DNA of 64,000 nucleotides. Source: Paenibacillus endoradicis. GTDB taxonomy: Bacteria; Bacillota; Bacilli; Paenibacillales; Paenibacillaceae. The notes under the pieces are model-generated. The model did no database searches. It was not told where the DNA came from and saw nothing but the letters and a program-made list of their open reading frames with translations. Every line of letters begins with the position of its first letter. The stretch's first letter is position 1. The position numbers and the translations under genes were made by a program. This document shows, one piece after another, positions 52,685-62,119 of the stretch. The stretch is from positions 124,001-188,000 of the forward strand of contig NZ_JANQBB010000003.1 in the NCBI RefSeq assembly GCF_024721975.1. Reading direction: 5' to 3'.

Positions 52685-54484
52685 ATGAAAGTCGTACTAT
52701 CGACACTGAATGCGAAATTTATTCATACATCGCTTGCACTACGCTGTTTAAAGGCATTTAGTGGTCATAAATTTGATATGGATATTGCGGAGTATACAAT
52801 TAAAGACCCTGCAATGAATATTGTATCTGATATATTTGCAAGAGAACCAGATGTTGTAGGATTCTCTTGTTATATTTGGAATATTGAAGAAACGATTACC
52901 GTCGTTAATATGTTACGTAAAATAAAGCCTGAACTGAAAATTATTTTAGGCGGTCCTGAGGTAAGTTATGATACAGAGCAATGGATGGAACGACTTACTG
53001 ATGTAGACTTTATCGTTATGGGTGAAGGAGAGGAAACTTTCGATCATCTCTTAACTGAAATTGAAACAACACAAAAATATCATATGGTATTTGGAATTGC
53101 CTACCGCAAACATTTAGCTGATAGCGTAGAGATTCGAATTAATCCAGGTCGTCCGAAGCTTGATCTGAATACACTTCCGTCGCCTTACCGTTTTGAAGAA
53201 GATCTTCCGCAATTAGCTAACCGCATCGTTTATTTTGAGACAAGCCGTGGCTGCCCATTTAGTTGTCAATTCTGTTTATCCAGTATTGAAGTAGGTGTGC
53301 GTTATTTCGATATCGAGCGCACTAAGGCGGATATTATTTATCTTATCGATCAAGGTGCCAAGCTGATTAAATTCGTTGACCGTACCTTTAATATTAAGCG
53401 TGATTATGCGCTAGAAATGTTCCAATTTTTAATTGAAAATCATCGTGGCTGTGTGTTCCAATTTGAGATAACGGCAGATATTATGCGTCCAGAGGTACTT
53501 GATTATTTGGCTGAAAATGCTCCGCCAGGTGTGTTCCGCTTCGAGATTGGTGTTCAATCTACGAATGATGTAACGAATCTAGCTGTTCAACGTCGTCAGA
53601 ACTGGAGTAAGCTTGTTCGTACCGTAACGAAGGTCCAACAATCAGGGAAGATCGATCAGCATCTCGATTTGATTGCGGGGCTACCACTTGAAAACTATGA
53701 TACGTTCCGTGGCACATTTAATGATGTATTTGCACTACGTCCTGAGGAACTTCAACTTGGTTTCTTGAAAATGTTACGCGGGACTGGCTTACGTAATGAA
53801 GCGGATAAATGGGGTTACATCTACCAAGATCGTGCGCCGTATGAAATGCTTGGTAACGATCTCATGCCATTTGCAGATATTGTTAGAATTAAGCGCGTCG
53901 AGGACGTTCTAGAGAAATACTGGAATGACCATCGCATGGATAGCACATTGCTATATCTCGTTGATCATGTATTCGACTCACCGTTTGACTTCTTCCAAAG
54001 TTTCGGTGATTATTGGGAAAGACAAGGCTGGCAGAAAATTGGTCATCAGCTAGAGGATCTATTCTCACGCTTGTGGTCTTATCTTATCTATGCACAAGAG
54101 GCTGAAGGGCAGCAACTTGATCTTCCAGTACTACAAGGATTAATGAAGCTGGATTATTATAGAAACCATCGTTATAAGCCTCGTAAAGTATGGTGGGATT
54201 CCATCATGGATAAATCTGAATGGTCAAGCTGGATGAAGAAGCTAACTGAGCAACCGGAACAAGTCAATGAGCAGTTTGCTAGTTATCGCTTCAATGAGCG
54301 TGATTTGCAAAAACATATCGTCTTAGAAACAGTACCATTCAATATGCCTCATTACCTTGAGACAGGTGAAGTGGTAGCTGAAGGGGAATCATTGCTGATT
54401 GCGATGTACATTCAGGAGCAAGGTGAGAAACAATCCTCTGCTAACATATATAGTATTAATATTAGCCAAACGGTACAACAATAG
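52685..54484 (+). CDS. B12-binding domain radical SAM protein (DUF4080)
   Basis: This 600-residue enzyme has an N-terminal cobalamin-binding fold (about 1-140, with ILGGPEVSYD and MGEGEETF) and a radical SAM domain with C190-x3-C194-x2-C197 (RGCPFSCQFC). The C-terminal DUF4080 region follows from about 370. Members are common in Firmicutes; the substrate is unknown. The start is ATG 52685 with a GAGGG site; an upstream in-frame ATG at 52646 is less likely. It is monocistronic. Confidence 0.88.
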   Translation: MKVVLSTLNAKFIHTSLALRCLKAFSGHKFDMDIAEYTIKDPAMNIVSDIFAREPDVVGFSCYIWNIEETITVVNMLRKIKPELKIILGGPEVSYDTEQWMERLTDVDFIVMGEGEETFDHLLTEIETTQKYHMVFGIAYRKHLADSVEIRINPGRPKLDLNTLPSPYRFEEDLPQLANRIVYFETSRGCPFSCQFCLSSIEVGVRYFDIERTKADIIYLIDQGAKLIKFVDRTFNIKRDYALEMFQFLIENHRGCVFQFEITADIMRPEVLDYLAENAPPGVFRFEIGVQSTNDVTNLAVQRRQNWSKLVRTVTKVQQSGKIDQHLDLIAGLPLENYDTFRGTFNDVFALRPEELQLGFLKMLRGTGLRNEADKWGYIYQDRAPYEMLGNDLMPFADIVRIKRVEDVLEKYWNDHRMDSTLLYLVDHVFDSPFDFFQSFGDYWERQGWQKIGHQLEDLFSRLWSYLIYAQEAEGQQLDLPVLQGLMKLDYYRNHRYKPRKVWWDSIMDKSEWSSWMKKLTEQPEQVNEQFASYRFNERDLQKHIVLETVPFNMPHYLETGEVVAEGESLLIAMYIQEQGEKQSSANIYSINISQTVQQ

Positions 54485-54502
54485 AACAACACAACTTTAG
54501 AG

Positions 54503-54548
54503 ATGCATCTTGCCGGTTTCATGGAAAATGGCAAGGTGCATTTTTTTA
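54503..54548 (+). terminator. Terminator after the DUF4080 gene
   Basis: ATGCATCTTGCC pairs with GGCAAGGTGCAT with a loop of about 15 bases, followed by seven T residues. Confidence 0.88.
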
Positions 54549-54624
54549 TGAATAGTATTGTATAAAACCTAAAGATCTAGATCTATCTGACCCACTCATT
54601 ACTTATAATGATGCAAATAAGACT

Positions 54625-55026
54625 TTGTTGCTCAATGTAAAGTTGGACCCAGTACTCTATGAGTACGACATGGATTTATGGAAAGAGAGCAACATTGATG
54701 CTGACGATGATGCATTCGCAAAATATATTATGAATAATTTGAGTCTACATTATATTTGGCGTGCTAAAGGCATTAATGAGATCACTCTCAGACCCGATCA
54801 TTTGATAGTTCATGGCTATTGCGGAACTGAATTTCTGCTTGAGGTTCATTATACTAAAATAAAAGGTGAATACGTTATTACTGCGCCTTTTCCTAAACTG
54901 AAATTAATTGAGGAAGATAATGAGGGTTTCTTAGTGTACCAGATTGATGGGAGCTTAAAGCAAATAAAAATATATGATAGAGAAGGGACAAGTTCACACA
55001 TTGAAATAGATTTATCAGTGGAGTAG
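54625..55026 (+). CDS. Hypothetical 133-residue protein, possibly N-terminally truncated
   Basis: The frame is open from 54556, but there is no ATG or GTG start and no ribosome binding site before TTG 54625. The codons between 54565 and 54624 already read like protein (KPKDLDLSDPLITYNDANK), which suggests that the 5' end of a longer gene was lost. The remaining protein is acidic and beta-rich (INEITLRPDHLIVHGY, GEYVITAPFPKLKLI, FLVYQIDGSLKQIKIYD). No family is recognised. Internal ATG 54670 is another possible start. It may be a pseudogene. Confidence 0.45.
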   Translation: MLLNVKLDPVLYEYDMDLWKESNIDADDDAFAKYIMNNLSLHYIWRAKGINEITLRPDHLIVHGYCGTEFLLEVHYTKIKGEYVITAPFPKLKLIEEDNEGFLVYQIDGSLKQIKIYDREGTSSHIEIDLSVE

Positions 55027-55056
55027 TTGTTATTCTATTGCGTAATCTTTCAATAG

Positions 55057-55109
55057 AAAAAATCCAGTCGTAAGTGTGGGGTTATCCCATACTTACGACT
55101 GGATTTTTG
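55057..55109. terminator. Bidirectional terminator between the hypothetical gene and manA
   Basis: AAAAATCCAGTCGTAAGTGTGGG pairs with CCCATACTTACGACTGGATTTTT around a short loop. It serves both convergent genes. Confidence 0.92.
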
Positions 55110-55129
55110 TTGTCTTTTATCGTTTACTT

Positions 55130-56491
55130 TTATTCGCCTGGTACAACGCTGCGTAACACAACAAGATTACCATAAAGCGTATACTCTCCTAAAGTTGCAG
55201 GTAGTAGGAAACACTGACCAGTTGCCAGCTCTTGCTGTTCATCTCCCCAGCTAATCGTTCCAGTACCTTCGGCAATGACAACGATCTCAAAACTATCTTT
55301 ACTCGTTGCGAGAGTAGTAGCTTCAGAGATGATCCCTTTTTCTACGTTGAAATAAGGAGAATTAGCAATCGTTAACCATTGCCCAGCTTGCATAGCCGAT
55401 GTATCGACATAAGAAGCGCCTGCGCCTTCATAGGCAACTACGGCTAATGAATCTTCAATATGGAGCTCTCGAAGTTGTCCATCAAGCCCTAGGCGATTGT
55501 AATCATGCAAACGATACGTAGTGTCGGAGTTTTGTTGGATTTCAGCGACAACGACTCCTGAACATAACGCATGTACTGTGCCTGCAGGAATATAGAAAGC
55601 GTCCCCACTCTTAACAGAAATTTCTTGCAAATTATCCATAATAGTTCCTTCGGCAATCGCTTGTGCAAGTTGCTCACGCGATACATGTTCTTTTAAGCCA
55701 TATATGATCTTCGCATTAGGTTCTGCGGATAGAATGTACCACATCTCAGTTTTGCCTAACTCACCAGCGGGCAACTGATCATAATCATCTGTTGGATGAA
55801 CTTGCACGGATAAGTCATCATTGCAATCTAGCAGTTTAATAAGAAGCGGGAAGCGATTGCTCTTACTAGATACACCATGTTTACCAAACCAAGAGGTACC
55901 GAATTGCTCACGAATAACATCAAGCCCTGTTCCAGCAAGTGGACCGTTAATGACCTTGGTTATGCCATTTGGATGGTCACTGATCATCCAACCTTCACCA
56001 ATAGCCCCTTCTGGAGGCATTAGACCAAACTTCTCTAGTGCGCGACCACCCCATATACGTTCCTTGAACTCAGGTTGGAATTGCAAAGGATACGGAGTAA
56101 TGTTACCAGGTTGGAACAATTCAAGAAACTCACCATCAGGGCCATAAAAGAAGAAGTATAACGAGCCATCAGGTAGTCGAATCAATTCTTCATCTTTAAG
56201 CTCGACCTCAGGTAGTTGTTTCATACGATCAAATTCCGCTTCAATATTTGTAACAGTAAATGCAATATGATGAACCTTTCCTTCAGCAGGAAGGTTTTCA
56301 TTATAGTTTTGAATAAGCTCTATGACGGTTTCATTGGAATTCGAATATCCAAGAAAAGCTAAAGTGATCAAGCCATTAGAGTGTGGCATCGTACGTAAGT
56401 GCTTTAAGCCAAGTACTTTTGTGTAAAATTGAATTGAAGTTTCAATATCTTTTACCATAAGACCAACATGCTCGATTTTTTGAATAGACAT
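55130..56491 (-). CDS. manA: VOC-domain / mannose-6-phosphate isomerase fusion
   Basis: The 453-residue protein joins two enzymes. Residues 1-130 are a glyoxalase-like VOC domain with a full set of likely metal ligands (H8, E58, H75, E124). Residues 135-453 are a type I mannose-6-phosphate isomerase with zinc ligands Q230, H232, E249 and H307 (SVQVHP, TEMWYI, PAGTVHAL). The frame is continuous with no ribosome binding site or start between the parts. The isomerase links fructose 6-phosphate to mannose metabolism. The VOC role is unknown; it may act on a sugar-derived aldehyde. It is monocistronic. Confidence 0.9.
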   Translation of the reverse strand: MSIQKIEHVGLMVKDIETSIQFYTKVLGLKHLRTMPHSNGLITLAFLGYSNSNETVIELIQNYNENLPAEGKVHHIAFTVTNIEAEFDRMKQLPEVELKDEELIRLPDGSLYFFFYGPDGEFLELFQPGNITPYPLQFQPEFKERIWGGRALEKFGLMPPEGAIGEGWMISDHPNGITKVINGPLAGTGLDVIREQFGTSWFGKHGVSSKSNRFPLLIKLLDCNDDLSVQVHPTDDYDQLPAGELGKTEMWYILSAEPNAKIIYGLKEHVSREQLAQAIAEGTIMDNLQEISVKSGDAFYIPAGTVHALCSGVVVAEIQQNSDTTYRLHDYNRLGLDGQLRELHIEDSLAVVAYEGAGASYVDTSAMQAGQWLTIANSPYFNVEKGIISEATTLATSKDSFEIVVIAEGTGTISWGDEQQELATGQCFLLPATLGEYTLYGNLVVLRSVVPGE

Positions 56492-56637
56492 AACAATACT
56501 CCTTTATTATTCAATTGTATTAAAGCGATTACAATATGTAACATTAGTCAACAAGTTTTATATAATAGCTACAGTAGTCGAATAGGATGATAGACAACTG
56601 TAGCTTTGTAAAATTTATTGCTATACTGACTCAAATA

Positions 56638-57213
56638 TTATGAGCGTTTTTCGATGCCTATGAGATAGGGGGCATTTTGACGTTGGAGCTGTCGATACAT
56701 AATGCATTGTGCTCGTTCAACAGGCAGTTTGCTTGCCCATTGTTGCACGACATCGGCTTCAGTATCGCCTCCTGTATGACCGGGATAAAGCATACAAGTA
56801 ATAATGCCACCAACTTTAAGTAATTCTAGTGATTGTTCAAGCGCTTCGATCGTTGAGCTAGGAATCGTAATGATGCTTTCATCACCCCCAGGGAAATATC
56901 CGAGATTGAACATGATCGCACCTACTGTACCTGCTTGATCAACATACTTGCCCATATTAGCATGACTATCGCAAATAAGAGAGACAGTAGCTAATGTAGT
57001 CGGATCTTTGAATTGCTGCAATCTTGTAGCTGTCTTATCTAAAGCTTCTTGTTGAATATCGAAGGCAAGCACGGTACCCTTTACGCCTACAAGCTGAGCA
57101 AGCGCAAGTGTATCCACACCTCCACCAGCGGTAGCATCAATAACTAAGCTGCCAGTGGTCACACGTTCAGTAATCCAACGGTGAGCCATTGTTAGAGCAG
57201 ATATAAACCCCAT
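56638..57213 (-). CDS. ytqB: Class I SAM-dependent methyltransferase, YtqB family
   Basis: This 191-residue methyltransferase has SAM-binding motif I VIDATAGGGVDTLALA near 25-40 and the conserved MFNLGYFPGGD motif near 101-111. It matches the YtqB/MraW-like small methylase family; YtqB-type proteins are proposed RNA methylases. GGAGGG precedes ATG 57213. It starts two bases after the ytqA stop, so the two are co-transcribed, as in Bacillus. Confidence 0.9.
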   Translation of the reverse strand: MGFISALTMAHRWITERVTTGSLVIDATAGGGVDTLALAQLVGVKGTVLAFDIQQEALDKTATRLQQFKDPTTLATVSLICDSHANMGKYVDQAGTVGAIMFNLGYFPGGDESIITIPSSTIEALEQSLELLKVGGIITCMLYPGHTGGDTEADVVQQWASKLPVERAQCIMYRQLQRQNAPYLIGIEKRS

Positions 57214-57215
57214 CT

Positions 57216-58178
57216 TTATCCCTCCGGCCTCCATAGCTTACCTTGCCAAGTGTTGCGGACTTTAAGTTCGCGATCAAATGCGTTAAGCACTTCCCATTTC
57301 TTCATGCTCCACATCGGACCAATGATTAGATCTCTTGGAGCATCACCAGTAAGACGATGAACAGTCATTTCAGGCGGTAATATTTCAAGCGTATCGACAA
57401 CTAGCTTTACATATTCGTCCATTTCTAAAAATTGCAACAGACCCGCTTCATATTGCTTCACCATAGGAGTTTTTTTCATGAGATGCAGTAAATGGATCTT
57501 TATCCCTTGAACATCCATCTTAGCAACCTGTCTACCAGTTTCTAGCATCATTTCATGCGTTTCTCCTGGTAAACCATATATAATGTGTGTGCAGACACGA
57601 ATGTTGCGTTCACGCAAGCGGCGAACAGCATCAAGGTAACAGGCGGTATCATGTGCACGGTTAATTAATGTAGATGTAGATTCATGAACAGTTTGCAATC
57701 CCATTTCAACCCACAGGTAGGTGCGCTCATTCAGCTCAGCCAAATAATCAACTACATCATCTGGTAAGCAATCCGGCCTTGTGGCAATGGAAAGCCCAAC
57801 AACACCCGGTTGATCTACTATTACTTCAAAGTATTCACGCAGTGTTTTGACTGGAGCATATGTGTTTGTATAAGCTTGAAAATACCCTATATATTTGGCA
57901 TCAGGCCATTTCTGATGTTGTCGATCACGAATTGTATTGAATTGAGTAACTAGATCGTCTCGTCTACTTCCCGCGAAATCTCCTGATCCGCGTGCACTAC
58001 AAAACGTACAGCCGCCTTTGGCAATCGAACCATCGCGGTTAGGACATGTGAATCCTGCATCTAGCGTGACTTTGAATACTTTAGAATTGAACTCATTACG
58101 CATTTCATAATTCCAAGTATGAAAATTTTTATCTCCCCACAGCAAAGGTTGCTCGGAGGTGTTCTGACTATTAATCAT
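57216..58178 (-). CDS. ytqA: Radical SAM protein YtqA (TIGR01212 family)
   Basis: The 320-residue radical SAM enzyme has an unusual cluster motif: C45-x11-C57-x2-C60 (CPNRDG...GGCTFC), typical of the YtqA/YhcC family. HIIYGLPGE near 190 and the FQAYTNTYAP segment also fit. The precise reaction is not firmly established. AAGGATGG precedes ATG 58178; a longer frame from 58322 lacks support. It is the first gene of the ytqAB pair. Confidence 0.9.
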   Translation of the reverse strand: MINSQNTSEQPLLWGDKNFHTWNYEMRNEFNSKVFKVTLDAGFTCPNRDGSIAKGGCTFCSARGSGDFAGSRRDDLVTQFNTIRDRQHQKWPDAKYIGYFQAYTNTYAPVKTLREYFEVIVDQPGVVGLSIATRPDCLPDDVVDYLAELNERTYLWVEMGLQTVHESTSTLINRAHDTACYLDAVRRLRERNIRVCTHIIYGLPGETHEMMLETGRQVAKMDVQGIKIHLLHLMKKTPMVKQYEAGLLQFLEMDEYVKLVVDTLEILPPEMTVHRLTGDAPRDLIIGPMWSMKKWEVLNAFDRELKVRNTWQGKLWRPEG

Positions 58179-58443
58179 CTTTAACCATCCTTTTCGATAC
58201 TTCATCATCAATTGTAACGAAAAACAAGTCGAAAAGCCATGTTTTCTATTGCATAACTTCTGTAATGTTCGGAAATGAATAATAGTGTGGAAATGAAGAT
58301 GGTGGCTTGTTAAAAGTAACATGATGTGTTATATTAAAAGTGCGAGATGACAATAAAAAAACCTAACATTTACTTTTTGGAAACGGATTCAAATTCGCAT
58401 AATTTTATCTTCATTTTCATAATATATGATGAGGTGATTAGAG

Positions 58444-58638
58444 ATGAATATGACAAAAATTCCACAAGGCGATGAATTATTGACTGTTGAACTTACGGTA
58501 AAAGAGCTTATTGCTCTTACAGGGGTGCGTTTCAATGATAATAATTCCTTGAAAGTTTCGGCTCACAAAAAATTGAACAGTGCACTGGAACAGACGATGA
58601 ACAAAGAAGGTTCTCACGAAAGCGCGTTTTATTTGTAA
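58444..58638 (+). CDS. Hypothetical 64-residue protein
   Basis: This small soluble protein has a plausible ribosome binding site (GAGGTGAT) ten bases before ATG 58444. It has a beta-alpha pattern (ELLTVELTVKELIALTGVRF) followed by a charged helix (SAHKKLNSALEQTMNKE). It lacks cysteines and membrane segments and no family is recognised. It lies between ytqA (divergent) and trmB. Confidence 0.6.
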   Translation: MNMTKIPQGDELLTVELTVKELIALTGVRFNDNNSLKVSAHKKLNSALEQTMNKEGSHESAFYL

Positions 58639-58702
58639 CAACTAACTAAATCGAAAAGCGACGGCTGTAATAGATCAGTAACGTCGCCTACATAATAATA
58701 GT

Positions 58703-58732
58703 AAAGACTGGTATTCCTTATCAGTCTTTTTT
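58703..58732 (+). terminator. Terminator after the 64-residue gene
   Basis: AAAGACTGG pairs with TCAGTCTTT (one wobble) across a nine-base loop, followed by TTT. Confidence 0.6.
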
Positions 58733-58885
58733 GTTGTAGTTCTGCGAGTTTTTTATCTTTCCTTTTGTTGTACTTATCTGGTAATATGCATAATAAATCG
58801 GAAAGTTCTTTACAAGCGAGCAATTGTTAGGCACAATAATATCTGATTATACTATGGACTTGAACATAATGAAGGAGATATAACA

Positions 58886-59599
58886 ATGCGTCTAAGAGGG
58901 AGAAAAGGAATTCTTGAAAGCATAGAGTCACAAACTGACTTGTGTGTGCTTGATGCTTCTCAATATAAAGGGAAATGGCATGAATTTTTTGGTAACGATC
59001 GTCCGATCTATGTAGAATTAGGAATGGGCAAAGGTCAATTCATTAGTCAAATGAGTGTGCGTAATCCTGAGATCAACTACATTGGTGTTGACATGTACGA
59101 TGAACTTATTCGTCGAGCTAGTGAAAAGGGGCGTATCGCATGGGAGGAGAAAGGTGAAGAAACACCTCCAAACTTAGCGTTACTTCGTGCAAATATCGAA
59201 AACATCGACGAAATGTTTGAAGATAATGAACTTGAGCGCATATATCTTAACTTTAGTGATCCATGGCCAAAGAGCAAACACGCACGTCGTCGTTTAACTC
59301 ATCCTCGCTTTGTAGAAAAGTATATGAACAAACTTAATGTACGTGGGGAAATTCATTTCAAAACAGACTCGCAATCATTGTTTGACTTCTCGTTAAATAG
59401 TTTTGCTGATATGGAATTAGTGATGCGCAATATTTCGCTTAATCTTCATAAAGACGAGCCCCGTGAAGATCTTGTATTTACAGAGTACGAGACAAAGTTC
59501 TATCATCTGGGACAACCTATTCACCGTGTTGAAGTTGTTATTGGTGAAGATGTATTGAAAGAACATCGTGAGCAGAAGAAAACAAAATATCGTATGTAG
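58886..59599 (+). CDS. trmB: tRNA (guanine-N7-)-methyltransferase
   Basis: TrmB adds the 7-methyl group to G46 of tRNA. The 237-residue protein has the SAM motif ELGMGKGQFI (about 45-54) and the family signature NFSDPWPKSKHARRRL (about 125-140), with FKTDSQSLFDFS and TEYETKF further on. AAGGAG precedes ATG 58886. It is monocistronic with its own terminator. The C-terminal EHREQKKTKYRM is basic, as expected for tRNA contact. Confidence 0.97.
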   Translation: MRLRGRKGILESIESQTDLCVLDASQYKGKWHEFFGNDRPIYVELGMGKGQFISQMSVRNPEINYIGVDMYDELIRRASEKGRIAWEEKGEETPPNLALLRANIENIDEMFEDNELERIYLNFSDPWPKSKHARRRLTHPRFVEKYMNKLNVRGEIHFKTDSQSLFDFSLNSFADMELVMRNISLNLHKDEPREDLVFTEYETKFYHLGQPIHRVEVVIGEDVLKEHREQKKTKYRM

Positions 59600-59614
59600 A
59601 TAAAAACCTTTGAG

Positions 59615-59650
59615 GTCCAATTAGCAACTAAGTTGTTAATTGGGCTTTTT
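59615..59650 (+). terminator. Terminator after trmB
   Basis: CCAATTAGCAAC pairs with GTTGTTAATTGG around a three-base loop, then GCTTTTTG. Confidence 0.88.
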
Positions 59651-59744
59651 GTATTTCGATAATCAATCTCATCTTCAACATATTACGATGAATGTGCAGA
59701 AAAGTTGCAAAAGAACTTAAAAATAGTGTCTACAGTTAAACATA

Positions 59745-59798
59745 AAAAAGCTACCAGAAGCATGTCCCCAATGAGGTGACAGTGCCATGATAGCTTCT
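59745..59798 (-). terminator. Terminator after the PAP2 gene
   Basis: On the minus strand AAGCTATCA pairs with TGGTAGCTT and is followed by TTTTTTAT. The long interior of the hairpin is only partly paired. Confidence 0.55.
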
Positions 59799-59856
59799 TA
59801 AAATATGATTTCATTCTTTAATACCATGATGTTAAGTAATCGTGTTGGCCAATGTT

Positions 59857-60423
59857 CTAGATCCCCGAAGTCCCTTGCCAAAAAAATTCAACAGCATATG
59901 CAGTAACTGTTCCAATAACTCCGCCTGCTATAATATCTGATGGATAATGTAAACCTAGATACATGCGAGACCATGCAACGGATAATGCTACAATCAATGC
60001 GAGTGGTACAACAAAGAAAGGCAACAACGAAGCGTTAAGCATGATTGGGATAATTAAAGCAAATATAGCCGTTGTATGTCCTGAAGGAAATGAAGGATCT
60101 TCAAGTGGTTTTAATCCAATATTTACATCAGGCAAGGACTGATAAGGTCGTAAGCGTCTGAATTTATGTTTTAATAGGGCAACGGGAATGTGGCTGATCG
60201 CCAATGTAGTTAGACATTTCCAACCAATAGTAGCGATTTCGCCTTTTGCGGCGATAGCTAACAATAAGGAAAAGCTAATGGTGAAAGTAGCCCCACCTAG
60301 ATGAGTGATAACATTCATCCAATTGTGCATAAAGCGAAATACCATGCGGTGCGATAGTCTTCGATTGGCCCATATTAACAATCGTTCCTCATGGATTCTC
60401 AACCGACTAATCCATTTTTTCAT
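59857..60423 (-). CDS. PAP2 family membrane phosphatase
   Basis: The 188-residue membrane protein has the three PAP2 motifs: KHKFRRLRP (about 85-93), PSFPSGHTT (about 110-118) and SRMYLGLHYPSD (about 152-163). About five hydrophobic segments are present. Such enzymes dephosphorylate undecaprenyl pyrophosphate or phosphatidate-type lipids. It is transcribed away from the glycosyltransferase gene at 60810, with which it might share a role in envelope assembly. Confidence 0.9.
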   Translation of the reverse strand: MKKWISRLRIHEERLLIWANRRLSHRMVFRFMHNWMNVITHLGGATFTISFSLLLAIAAKGEIATIGWKCLTTLAISHIPVALLKHKFRRLRPYQSLPDVNIGLKPLEDPSFPSGHTTAIFALIIPIMLNASLLPFFVVPLALIVALSVAWSRMYLGLHYPSDIIAGGVIGTVTAYAVEFFWQGTSGI

Positions 60424-60809
60424 TCAATACATCCTTCCAAATACAAAACTCAGTATAACTCAAGTTGTGATCGAATTCTTTTTTTACATGTATACTATAC
60501 CATTTTAGTTTTAAGTATGGGTAATAGAAACTTTTAATTATGGTAAACCTAACAAATAAACGAAATGATCCCTTTCACAGAGGCAAAATATATGAGAACG
60601 GGATGTTTTCGTAGCATTGTAAAGAAAAAATGAAGATTATTCACGATGCAAACGCTTTTATAGCCCAATGTGGCTATTATAGACCTTTTTTTCATTTTGA
60701 CAAGAGTGACAGTTACACTGCACAATCAAAAGGTTATTAAAGTTTTATGAAGGATATTAAAAATTCTTCAAACACAGAGAGAAAGATGTATTAAAGGGGG
60801 CGATACAAC
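60424..60809. other. Intergenic region between the PAP2 and glycosyltransferase genes
   Basis: In this 386-base gap without a gene, TATAGCC at about 60659 pairs with GGCTATTATA and is followed by CCTTTTTTTC, a possible weak terminator or attenuator. TTGACA near 60697 is a possible -35 element with no good -10. No open frame or repeat family was found. Confidence 0.5.
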
Positions 60810-62045
60810 ATGGTTATGACAGTAGCATTTCTTGTAGTTCAAGTTCTGCTGGCAATCATTGCGGTATACCAATTTTCTTTATCAATGTTTGGTTTTAAGA
60901 AAAATAAAAGTAGACCAAAACAGAAACCGCAAAAATCATTCGCTGTGCTTGTAGCGGCGCATAACGAAGAAAAAGTAGTAGGGGCGTTAATTGAAAATTT
61001 AAAAGCAATGGATTACCCATCTGAATTGTATGACGTTTTTGTAATCTGTGATAATTGTACTGACGGTACAGCAGATATCGTACGCCAACATGGTGTATAT
61101 GCTTGCGAACGTACAAATTTAGAGCAACGTGGTAAAGGGTTCGCTATTGAATGGATGTTGAAGGAATTATGGGCTAAGCCTCGTCAATACGATGCTGTTG
61201 TTATGTTTGATGCGGATAACTTAGTTAACCACGATTTCTTAAGTTTAATGAATGATGATCTATGTGCTGATTACAAAGTAATCCAAGGTTACCTTGATAC
61301 AAAAAATCCCGCTGATTCTTGGGTAACAGCTGCTTATGCGATTACGTATTGGTATTGTAATCGTCTATGGCAGTTATCTCGTACGAATTTAAAAATGAGT
61401 AATTTCTTAGGTGGTACAGGTATGTGTTTCGATACCAACTTGTTGAAAGAAATGGGTTGGGGTGCAACGAGTTTAGTTGAGGATCTAGAATTCTCTATGC
61501 GTTGTGTACAGCGTAACGTATATCCAGTCTTGAATTATGATGCAAAAGTTTACGATGAAAAACCCGTTACTTTTAAAGCTTCAGCTCGTCAACGTTTACG
61601 TTGGATGCAAGGTCATTTCAATGTAGCTAAAAAATTCTTTTTCCCGCTATTGTGGGCAGGTATAAAAGAACGTAATCTTACAAAAATTGATGCTGCAGTA
61701 TATTCTTTCTCTGTATACAATACACTTATAGGTTTCTTATTAACCGTTATATTGTGGATTGATTTGATTATTCCGGCAGACAATGTTATTTTCTCAATCT
61801 ATAGTGCGTTGCCGCTTTGGATTCTTACAATTGTTATCGGTGCAGCAGTATTACAATTCCCTGCAGCAATGATGATGGAAAAAGTGAAGTCGTGGAAAAT
61901 GTTCGGTCACTTATTCACGCTGCCTTTCTTCTTAATTTCATGGTTCCCAATTACTTTCTATGCGTTCTTCACACAGAACAACAAAGTATGGAGTCATACT
62001 GAGCATACACGAGTTGTACGTATCGAAGAGGTTAGAGGAAAATAA
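60810..62045 (+). CDS. Membrane glycosyltransferase family 2
   Basis: This 411-residue enzyme has an N-terminal membrane helix (3-22), a GT-A catalytic domain and three further membrane segments in the last 110 residues. Key residues are the nucleotide-binding AHNEE (50-54), D134-A-D136, the E224-D225 pair and the Q261-R-L-R-W265 motif of processive family 2 enzymes. It is expected to make or extend a surface polysaccharide from a nucleotide sugar. It lies alone, so the product is open. AAAGGGGG lies before ATG 60810. Confidence 0.9.
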   Translation: MVMTVAFLVVQVLLAIIAVYQFSLSMFGFKKNKSRPKQKPQKSFAVLVAAHNEEKVVGALIENLKAMDYPSELYDVFVICDNCTDGTADIVRQHGVYACERTNLEQRGKGFAIEWMLKELWAKPRQYDAVVMFDADNLVNHDFLSLMNDDLCADYKVIQGYLDTKNPADSWVTAAYAITYWYCNRLWQLSRTNLKMSNFLGGTGMCFDTNLLKEMGWGATSLVEDLEFSMRCVQRNVYPVLNYDAKVYDEKPVTFKASARQRLRWMQGHFNVAKKFFFPLLWAGIKERNLTKIDAAVYSFSVYNTLIGFLLTVILWIDLIIPADNVIFSIYSALPLWILTIVIGAAVLQFPAAMMMEKVKSWKMFGHLFTLPFFLISWFPITFYAFFTQNNKVWSHTEHTRVVRIEEVRGK

Positions 62046-62074
62046 ATGAACATTTCGTAATGATAGGCAAATGA

Positions 62075-62103
62075 TTGACAAGCGCTTATTGTTGTGTTAT
62101 ATT
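62075..62103 (+). promoter_or_regulatory. Promoter of the infC-rpmI-rplT operon
   Basis: TTGACA (62075-62080) and TATATT (62098-62103) are separated by exactly 17 bases. The start site would be near 62110, giving a leader of about 200 bases. Confidence 0.85.
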
Positions 62104-62119
62104 ATCTAAGGATTATTAA

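Noticed and set aside
52479..52688. 69-codon frame between ferritin and the DUF4080 gene
   Set aside because: It starts inside the ferritin terminator and has no ribosome binding site.
58629..58823. 64-codon minus-strand frame before trmB
   Set aside because: It starts with TTG without a ribosome binding site and spans a terminator hairpin.
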